NCBI GenBank assembly: GCA_002369025.1
Contig: DFDV01000195.1
Coordinates: forward strand, 3,356-10,228
Direction: 5' to 3'
DNA from: Treponema sp. UBA3819
GTDB taxonomy: Bacteria; Spirochaetota; Spirochaetia; Treponematales; Treponemataceae
Length of the DNA stretch: 6,873 nucleotides
Shown here: positions 1-3,934 of the stretch, piece after piece
Layout: every line of letters starts with the position of its first letter
Numbering within the stretch: position 1 is the stretch's first letter
Program-made: the position numbers and the translations under genes
The notes under the pieces: model-generated
Told to the model about the DNA's origin: nothing
The model's database searches: none
What the model saw: the letters and a program-made list of their open reading frames with translations, nothing else

Positions 1-966
1 GGTGAAGACATGGCAAGTGCCGCACAGGACACTGCAAGTTCAATCACCGAGATTATCGCCAACATCGAAAGCATGCATCATCAGATTGAAGGACAGAAGT
101 CCAGCGTAGACCAGACTGCAGGTGCCGTAAACGAGATTGCTTCCAACATCGAATCTCTGGAGCGCATGATTGAAAGCCAGTCTTCCGGCGTAACCCAGGC
201 GAGTGCTGCCGTTGAGCAGATGATCGGAAACATTTCTTCCGTAAACAGCTCAATGGACAAGATGGCAACATCATTCAACGAACTCCGCGCCAACTCACAG
301 GTTGGATTTACCAAGCAGCAGGCTGTTAATGACCGCGTCCGCGAAATCGAAAGCCAGTCAGAAATGCTGCAGGAAGCAAACGTGGCAATCGCCGCCATCG
401 CAAGCCAGACAAACCTGCTGGCTATGAACGCGGCTATCGAAGCAGCTCACGCAGGCGAGGCAGGAAAGGGCTTTGCAGTTGTTGCTGACGAAATCCGTAA
501 GCTTTCTGAAACATCAACCGCCCAGTCTAAGACAATCGGCGACCAGCTGAACGGCATCAAGGAATCAATCTCTCAGGTTGTTACCGCTTCCGGCGAGGCA
601 AGCAGCGCATTCGAGTCTGTTTCTCACAAACTGGAAGAAACAGATGCACTTGTTATGCAGATTAAGGCCGCAATGGAAGAGCAGAACGAAGGTTCAAAGC
701 AGATTACAGAAGCCCTGCACAACATGAACGACAGTACCGTAGAAGTTCGCAACGCTTCTTCTGAAATGGAAGAAGGAAACCGCATGATTCTTTCTGAGGT
801 AACAAACCTTCAGAATGCAACCATGGCGATGAACGAAAGCATGGAAGAAATGTCAGTCGGTGCCCGCAAGATTAACGAAACGGGAGCAACACTGAGCGAC
901 ATCTCCGGCAAGGTAAAGGATTCTATCAACCAGATTGGTGAACAGGTAGACCAGTTCAAAGTGTAA
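1..966 (+). CDS. Methyl-accepting chemotaxis protein, C-terminal signalling domain (5' partial)
   Basis: The frame is open to the left edge, so the sensor domain, membrane helices and HAMP lie outside the window; 321 residues are visible. The protein is a chemoreceptor that controls CheA/CheW at the cytoplasmic face of the membrane. The diagnostic hairpin tip is at nt 406-510 (core NAAIEAAHAGEAGKGFAVVA, then DEIRKLSE), with about 135 residues of heptad-type coiled coil before it and about 150 after it. Paired E/Q residues at nt 214-219, in a small-residue context (SAAVEQMIGN), are a plausible adaptation methylation site. The C-terminus ends in VDQFKV and lacks an NWETF-type CheR/CheB tethering pentapeptide. 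Family identity is certain; the ligand cannot be inferred. An ATG at nt 10 is internal to the coiled coil and is not the true start. No strong terminator follows the stop. Confidence 0.96.
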   Translation, partial: GEDMASAAQDTASSITEIIANIESMHHQIEGQKSSVDQTAGAVNEIASNIESLERMIESQSSGVTQASAAVEQMIGNISSVNSSMDKMATSFNELRANSQVGFTKQQAVNDRVREIESQSEMLQEANVAIAAIASQTNLLAMNAAIEAAHAGEAGKGFAVVADEIRKLSETSTAQSKTIGDQLNGIKESISQVVTASGEASSAFESVSHKLEETDALVMQIKAAMEEQNEGSKQITEALHNMNDSTVEVRNASSEMEEGNRMILSEVTNLQNATMAMNESMEEMSVGARKINETGATLSDISGKVKDSINQIGEQVDQFKV

Positions 967-975
967 CAATTGTTA
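964..975. promoter_or_regulatory. 12-bp perfect palindrome at the MCP stop codon
   Basis: TAACAATTGTTA is a perfect palindrome that includes the MCP stop codon. It touches the candidate -35 box TTAGCA at 973-978, so it could be an operator for the ferredoxin transcript. Only the symmetry is seen; no regulator is assigned, and an A/T-rich 12-mer of this kind may be chance. Confidence 0.25.
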
Positions 976-1001
976 GCACAGTCTAAATATGTTCTTATAC
1001 T
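973..1001 (+). promoter_or_regulatory. Candidate sigma70-type promoter, distal, for ferredoxin
   Basis: TTAGCA (973-978, 4/6 to consensus) and TATACT (996-1001, 5/6) are separated by exactly 17 bp. Transcription would start near 1008. A 6-bp inverted repeat, TGCAAG/CTTGCA (1001-1006 and 1013-1018, 6-nt loop), would then straddle the start site, either as an operator or as a weak hairpin ending the MCP transcript. Confidence 0.35.
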
Positions 1002-1013
1002 GCAAGAAAATAC

Positions 1014-1042
1014 TTGCATTATTGTATATTGTATGTTATTTT
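1014..1042 (+). promoter_or_regulatory. Candidate extended -10 promoter, proximal, for ferredoxin
   Basis: TTGCAT (1014-1019) and TATTTT (1037-1042) are 17 bp apart, and the -10 is preceded by TGT, an extended -10 signature. The start would be near 1049, giving a leader of about 25 nt that contains the Shine-Dalgarno. It competes with the distal candidate at 973-1001; the sequence does not decide between them. Confidence 0.35.
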
Positions 1043-1060
1043 AAATGTATACCATAATAC

Positions 1061-1067
1061 AGAGAGG
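1061..1067 (+). promoter_or_regulatory. Ribosome binding site deciding the ferredoxin start
   Basis: AGAGAGG lies 7 nt before the ATG at 1075. It lies inside the longer reading frame that opens at the ATG at 1045, so it favours the downstream start. Confidence 0.75.
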
Positions 1068-1074
1068 TACTACT

Positions 1075-1248
1075 ATGGCATACAAAATCGACGCTAGTGC
1101 ATGTGTAAACTGTGGCACTTGTGAACCGGACTGTCCGGCTGGAGCAATCAGCGAAGCTGACGGACACCGCCAGATTGACGAGAGTGCATGCTTGAGCTGC
1201 GGCACTTGCGCATCTGTTTGCCCTGCATCAGCAATCGCAGAGGCATAA
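1075..1248 (+). CDS. 2[4Fe-4S] ferredoxin
   Basis: A 57-residue bacterial-type ferredoxin, a small soluble cytoplasmic electron carrier typical of anaerobes. Two classical cluster motifs are complete: C10-x2-C13-x2-C16-x3-C20-P and C39-x2-C42-x2-C45-x3-C49-P. In this fold the fourth cysteine of each motif ligates the other cluster. The halves are internal duplicates (CVNCGTC/CLSCGTC), and the length is normal for the clostridial-type family. The start at 1075 is chosen because AGAGAGG sits 7 nt upstream and MAYKID is the usual N-terminus; the ATG at 1045 would add ten unusual residues and no SD. The gene is monocistronic: candidate promoters lie at 973-1042 and a strong terminator follows five bases after the stop. 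Its redox partner (for example PFOR or hydrogenase) is not in the window. Confidence 0.96.
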   Translation: MAYKIDASACVNCGTCEPDCPAGAISEADGHRQIDESACLSCGTCASVCPASAIAEA

Positions 1249-1252
1249 GATT

Positions 1253-1289
1253 AAAAAACCTATCGGCTTGACCCGATAGGTTTTTTTTT
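1253..1289 (+). terminator. Rho-independent terminator of the ferredoxin gene
   Basis: The perfect 8-bp stem CCTATCGG (1259-1266)/CCGATAGG (1273-1280) has the 6-nt loop CTTGAC and is followed by nine Ts (1281-1289). Six As before the stem (1253-1258) extend the pairing and would form a U-tract on the opposite strand, so it could work in both directions. The loop also supplies the -35 box of the next promoter. Confidence 0.93.
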
Positions 1290-1296
1290 GTACGAT
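1268..1296 (+). promoter_or_regulatory. Candidate promoter embedded in the ferredoxin terminator
   Basis: TTGACC (1268-1273, 5/6) begins in the terminator loop, and TACGAT (1291-1296, 4/6) follows with a 17-bp spacer made of the 3' stem arm and T-run. The expected start is at 1302-1304, at the ATG at 1303, which would make the transcript leaderless. The exact spacing, and the lack of any SD for the next gene, support the call. Confidence 0.5.
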
Positions 1297-1302
1297 TTTC
1301 AC

Positions 1303-1683
1303 ATGTTAAAAAAAATCGCCAAAGGTTATAAAAAATATTTCAGTTCAGCGGCAAAAGTTCTGTTACTTTTGGCAGCATGTACGCTTTTAGGTGCCGCAAT
1401 CGTTTATCCGCTCTGGTTTTTTGCCACTTCCAGCCCAGCCGCTTACACCATTACAACGCTGATTATTATTGCCCTTATCCTTTCATTTCTTCTGATAAAA
1501 AAAATCAAAAAAGCGGGTATCACGGCAAGCCTTCTGACTGCAGCCCGCATTCTTACCGTCATTCTGGGACTCTACGCAGCCATTGAACTGGTACTGCACG
1601 GAAAACGCTTTCTTGCCCTCCCCGTTCTCTTTCTTATGATTATTGTCTACGGAGTGCTGACTTTTGGCCGCGAGAAAAAATAA
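1303..1683 (+). CDS. Small four-helix inner-membrane protein, function unknown
   Basis: A 126-residue protein that I do not recognise. Hydrophobic segments lie at about residues 19-41, 48-65, 79-98 and 103-121. Basic clusters at the N-terminus (KKIAKGYKK), between helices 2 and 3 (KKIKK) and at the C-terminus (REKK) predict both ends in the cytoplasm. There are no catalytic or metal-binding motifs. The ATG at 1303 is preferred over a TTG at 1288, which overlaps the terminator T-run. No Shine-Dalgarno precedes 1303, and the embedded promoter would start transcription at this ATG, so translation is probably leaderless. The last 20 bp overlap the start of the LysM-M23 peptidase gene, implying an operon and translational coupling. 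It may assist or anchor the peptidase, but that is inference from position only. Confidence 0.8.
   Translation: MLKKIAKGYKKYFSSAAKVLLLLAACTLLGAAIVYPLWFFATSSPAAYTITTLIIIALILSFLLIKKIKKAGITASLLTAARILTVILGLYAAIELVLHGKRFLALPVLFLMIIVYGVLTFGREKK
1651..1654 (+). promoter_or_regulatory. Ribosome binding site supporting the TTG start of the M23 peptidase
   Basis: GGAG, inside the 3' end of the preceding gene, lies 9 nt before the TTG at 1664. Only this start includes a signal peptide; the next in-frame ATG (1751) would remove it. Confidence 0.65.
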
Positions 1684-2614
1684 ACTTTTCATTTTCTGTC
1701 TTTCTGCCTTGTTCTGCACACTTTTCGCACAAGAACAAGTACAGGAGAAAATGATTATTGATTTTAACTATCTGCCTGTCATGGAAAGTCTGAATCCCAG
1801 AATTCCTCTTCCCGAAGAAAAACGTTCCATTCAAAACTATGCTCTCAAAGACTTCAGTGACGATGTAAGCCTTGCATACAGGAATGAGGCAGCAGGCAAA
1901 AAGGTAAATATTCTCTTTTACCGCTACAAGGCAATAAAAGGAGATACCCTTCAAAGCGTGGCAGCCCGGCTGAACATTCCCCAGGAAACACTGGCCACGG
2001 CAAACGGTCTGGAAAGCCCTGATACAGTCCTCACGGGCCTTGAAATGCTTTTACCGGCTGCACCGGGCCTTTTTATTCCGCAAAAGCCAAAAAACGCTTT
2101 AGAAATTCTGCTTGAAAGGGAATTTGCCCCCCTCGTCTCCGGCTCACCCGTCTGCATCATAAAAGAACGCACATTTTATTTTCTTCAGGGCCAGCACTTT
2201 ACCCCTACCCAGCGGGCTTTTTTTCTGGACACCTCCATGAAAATGCCCCTGTCTGATTTTGTGCTCTCTTCAGATTTCGGTTACCGCATAAGCCCCATCT
2301 CAAAAAAATGGAAGTTCCACTCAGGCGTTGATTTAGCGGCGCCAGAAGGTACCGATGTTTTTGCATGCAAGCAGGGACTGGTAGCGGAAATCTTAAAAAA
2401 TGACCCCATCTACGGAAACTGCATTATTCTTCAGCATGCAAATGGCATGACCAGTGTCTACGCCCACCTTTCCCGCATCAGCACAGAAAAAAATGCAAGG
2501 GTGTCCACAGGAGAAAAAATCGGTCAGGTAGGAACGACAGGTGCATCCACCGGCCCCCACCTGCACTTTGAAATAAGACTGAACGGAAAGCCCGCAAACC
2601 CGCTCAAAAAATAA
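1664..2614 (+). CDS. Secreted LysM domain M23 metallopeptidase (peptidoglycan hydrolase)
   Basis: A 316-residue envelope endopeptidase of the LytM/lysostaphin family, expected to cut peptide cross-links of peptidoglycan in the periplasm. Residues 1-22 are a signal peptide (basic MAARKNK, hydrophobic core, cleavage after LFA). A LysM wall-binding repeat covers about 87-136 (YKAIKGDTLQSVAARLNI, then the LP end). The M23 domain spans about 198-314. The zinc ligands are H219 and D223 (HSGVD) and H301; the catalytic histidines are H268 (YAHLS) and H299 (GPHLHFE). All are present, so it should be an active enzyme rather than an EnvC/NlpD-type activator, although activation by partners is possible. 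It starts at TTG, overlaps the four-helix gene by 20 bp and is probably co-transcribed with it. No clear terminator follows. A Cys near the signal peptide does not form a lipobox. Confidence 0.93.
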   Translation: MAARKNKLFIFCLSALFCTLFAQEQVQEKMIIDFNYLPVMESLNPRIPLPEEKRSIQNYALKDFSDDVSLAYRNEAAGKKVNILFYRYKAIKGDTLQSVAARLNIPQETLATANGLESPDTVLTGLEMLLPAAPGLFIPQKPKNALEILLEREFAPLVSGSPVCIIKERTFYFLQGQHFTPTQRAFFLDTSMKMPLSDFVLSSDFGYRISPISKKWKFHSGVDLAAPEGTDVFACKQGLVAEILKNDPIYGNCIILQHANGMTSVYAHLSRISTEKNARVSTGEKIGQVGTTGASTGPHLHFEIRLNGKPANPLKK

Positions 2615-2648
2615 TTGACAAATTTCTTTCATATAAAGATTTGAAGCC

Positions 2649-2677
2649 TATACAGTTTTTTTAAAATCATTTATACT
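2649..2677 (+). promoter_or_regulatory. Weak candidate promoter before the PEGA protein gene
   Basis: TATACA (2649-2654, 4/6) and TATACT (2672-2677, 5/6) have a 17-bp spacer. The start near 2684 would leave a leader of only about 13 nt, beginning at the SD itself. A perfect TTGACA at 2615-2620 has no good -10 at normal spacing. Read-through from the M23 gene across this 82-bp gap is equally plausible. Confidence 0.3.
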
Positions 2678-2683
2678 GACAAT

Positions 2684-2687
2684 AGGA
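2684..2687 (+). promoter_or_regulatory. Ribosome binding site of the PEGA protein gene
   Basis: AGGA lies 9 nt before a GTG at 2697 and 12 nt before the adjacent ATG at 2700. The spacing favours GTG; the codon type favours ATG. The two starts differ by one residue. Confidence 0.55.
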
Positions 2688-2696
2688 CTTCTTATA

Positions 2697-3686
2697 GTGA
2701 TGATAAAAAAGCACTTTGCAAAAACAGTACTCATCTCCTCACTTTTTTTTCTGCTTTCCGCATCCTACGCAGAAACATTTCGGGTGCGCGCTGTTACTCC
2801 GGTAGATATTTCAGACTTATTTACCGAAGTTCATGCAGAAGCAGGCATTAACGATGCCATTCTCATCTCCCTGCCAAAAGACATGACCTATATCAGCGGA
2901 ATTGAACTTCACTTTAAGATTCCGGAAATCGTTGCTTCCTGGCGGGACACAATCGCCTACTCCCTCTACGATGATCTTTCTCCCCGTCCAAGTGCAAAAA
3001 ATATTGACTACAGCGGCACAAGAATCACCGTAGGAACATTTCCCGGCAGACTTTCCCACACAATCTACATTCCGCTGACAGAAGGCATGGAATTAAAGGA
3101 CAGCCCCTATCACGAAAAAATTGCCGTCATCCCCAATACAAAAGAACGTCTGATCTTTTTCAGAATGCAGCTTGCAATGAAGGGAGTTCCGGAAGCCTTT
3201 GAAAACGCTACCTTTGAATGTACGGCTAAACCAATCCTCATCAATAAGGGAAAACTGAACCTCACCATCACAGAACCAAAATCTGCCTCTAACCCCTATT
3301 CCGTGGTCATCGATGCAAAACCGGTCACTCTGGAAAAAGATGGTATTCTTCTGGGACTGGGCGAACATCATCTTTCCATCACAAGTGAAAACTACCGCAA
3401 CGAAGTCCGCACATTCAGGATTGAGCAGGCAAAATCAACCAGTCTGACTGTAAACCTCCGCGGCATCACCCCCCTGCTCAAAATTGCAAGCCCGGAAAAT
3501 GCCCAGGTATCTCTGGACGGAAATGCCGTGGAAAACACCAAAACTGCATTTGAAATTAGTCCGGGCGAACACACAGTACGCTTTGTCATCGGCGACTACG
3601 AAGTTGTACGCACGGTAACTGCCGTAAACGGCCGCACATACAATGTAAATCTTTCCATTGACGCAACTGTTTCCGAAGAAGAATAA
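2697..3686 (+). CDS. Secreted protein with tandem PEGA-type repeats
   Basis: A 329-residue exported protein of unknown function. Residues 1-25 are a signal peptide (MMIKKHFAK, hydrophobic core, SYA cleavage). Residues 26-182 form a region I do not recognise, with many alternating hydrophobic stretches suggestive of beta structure. Two PEGA-like beta-sandwich repeats follow, at about 186-254 and 258-321. They share the core pattern V-x-[IL]-D/A...GEH-x-[LV] followed by a Tyr (GEHHLSIT...NY and GEHTVRFV...DY), and the second has the clear VSLDGNAV and ISPGEHTV. PEGA domains are typical of surface or periplasmic proteins and are thought to mediate binding. The acidic tail is VSEEE. It lies between a peptidoglycan hydrolase and a class A PBP, consistent with an envelope role. 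The start is GTG 2697 or ATG 2700. Confidence 0.85.
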   Translation: MMIKKHFAKTVLISSLFFLLSASYAETFRVRAVTPVDISDLFTEVHAEAGINDAILISLPKDMTYISGIELHFKIPEIVASWRDTIAYSLYDDLSPRPSAKNIDYSGTRITVGTFPGRLSHTIYIPLTEGMELKDSPYHEKIAVIPNTKERLIFFRMQLAMKGVPEAFENATFECTAKPILINKGKLNLTITEPKSASNPYSVVIDAKPVTLEKDGILLGLGEHHLSITSENYRNEVRTFRIEQAKSTSLTVNLRGITPLLKIASPENAQVSLDGNAVENTKTAFEISPGEHTVRFVIGDYEVVRTVTAVNGRTYNVNLSIDATVSEEE

Positions 3687-3696
3687 AAAATTCCTT

Positions 3697-3720
3697 CAAA
3701 AACAACATTTTTGTCTTTTT
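3697..3720 (+). terminator. Weak A/T-rich hairpin after the PEGA protein gene
   Basis: CAAAAA (3697-3702) pairs with TTTTTG (3708-3713) across a 5-nt loop, followed by the T-rich run TCTTTTTTC. The stem is almost all A-T, so termination efficiency is doubtful. A second weak hairpin, TCTTTA/TAAAGA (3753-3758 and 3766-3771), precedes TTTTT at 3772-3776. Confidence 0.3.
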
Positions 3721-3773
3721 TCTGTCGTTTTTTTCTAAAAAATATGCTTTTTTCTTTAAAAATACTAAAGATT

Positions 3774-3799
3774 TTTACACATGCAGGCGATAATATAAT
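3774..3799 (+). promoter_or_regulatory. Candidate promoter of the intergenic small RNA
   Basis: A perfect -10 TATAAT (3794-3799) is preceded by TTTACA (3774-3779, 5/6), but the spacer is only 14 bp, shorter than the usual 16-18. With a 17-bp spacer the -35 would be the poor ATTTTT. The expected start is G3804-G3806, at the base of a long hairpin. Confidence 0.5.
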
Positions 3800-3800
3800 T

Positions 3801-3881
3801 GTAGGGCGCAATTATCCCCTCCCACCCATTGTTGCCCTACTGCCTGATGGGCATAGGCCGGCGAAAGCCGGTCTTTTTTTT
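3801..3881 (+). ncRNA. Predicted ~80-nt structured small RNA with C-rich loop
   Basis: A compact unit with a -10 box at 3794-3799, two structured parts and a strong terminator. Hairpin 1 pairs 3801-3812 (GTAGGGCGCAAT) with 3828-3840 (ATTGTTGCCCTAC): twelve pairs, one G-U and one bulged T3832. Its 15-nt loop, TATCCCCTCCCACCC (3813-3827), is complementary to Shine-Dalgarno-type GGAGG/GGGAGG. A linker carries GGG (3849-3851) that could pair with loop CCC as a pseudoknot, plus GCCT/AGGC (3842-3845/3855-3858), which competes with the terminator stem. The terminator hairpin with GAAA loop ends the RNA. It lacks a visible ORF with SD. Because the PBP has its own promoter downstream, a free-standing RNA is more likely than a cis riboswitch, but read-through control of the PBP is not excluded. 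I recognise no known RNA family. Confidence 0.5.
3855..3881 (+). terminator. Strong Rho-independent terminator with GNRA loop
   Basis: GGCCGGC (3856-3862) pairs with GCCGGTC (3867-3873, one G-U) around a GAAA tetraloop, extended by A3855-T3874, followed by Ts through 3881. It separates the small RNA from the PBP promoter that begins 16 bp further on. Confidence 0.92.
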
Positions 3882-3896
3882 GCTTTTACATCCGGT

Positions 3897-3925
3897 TTGA
3901 CAGTCATTAAACAAATCTTTACAAT
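3897..3925 (+). promoter_or_regulatory. Near-consensus sigma70-type promoter of the class A PBP
   Basis: A perfect TTGACA (3897-3902), a 17-bp spacer and TACAAT (3920-3925, 5/6). Transcription should start at about 3931-3933, only 2-4 nt before the ATG at 3935. With no Shine-Dalgarno in this stretch, the mRNA is predicted to be leaderless. Confidence 0.8.
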
Positions 3926-3934
3926 ATAGTAGAT

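Noticed and set aside
964..975. Rex-type redox operator
   Set aside because: Rex sites read TTGT...ACAA outward with an A/T centre; here the half-sites are in the opposite order (TAACAA-TTGTTA without spacer).
1045..1074. Upstream ATG giving a 67-residue ferredoxin
   Set aside because: The SD AGAGAGG lies within this stretch and points to the ATG at 1075; the extra residues are atypical for the family.
1288..1302. TTG start for the four-helix membrane protein
   Set aside because: It overlaps the terminator T-run and has no SD; the ATG at 1303 gives a normal basic N-terminus.
1664..1735. Lipoprotein signal in the M23 peptidase
   Set aside because: The residues before Cys18 (SALF) end in Phe rather than a small residue; the LFA cleavage site of a standard signal peptide fits better.
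3801..3881. tRNA or a known riboswitch (ZTP, fluoride, preQ1)
   Set aside because: There is no cloverleaf, and the conserved cores of these riboswitches as I know them are not matched beyond short coincidental strings.
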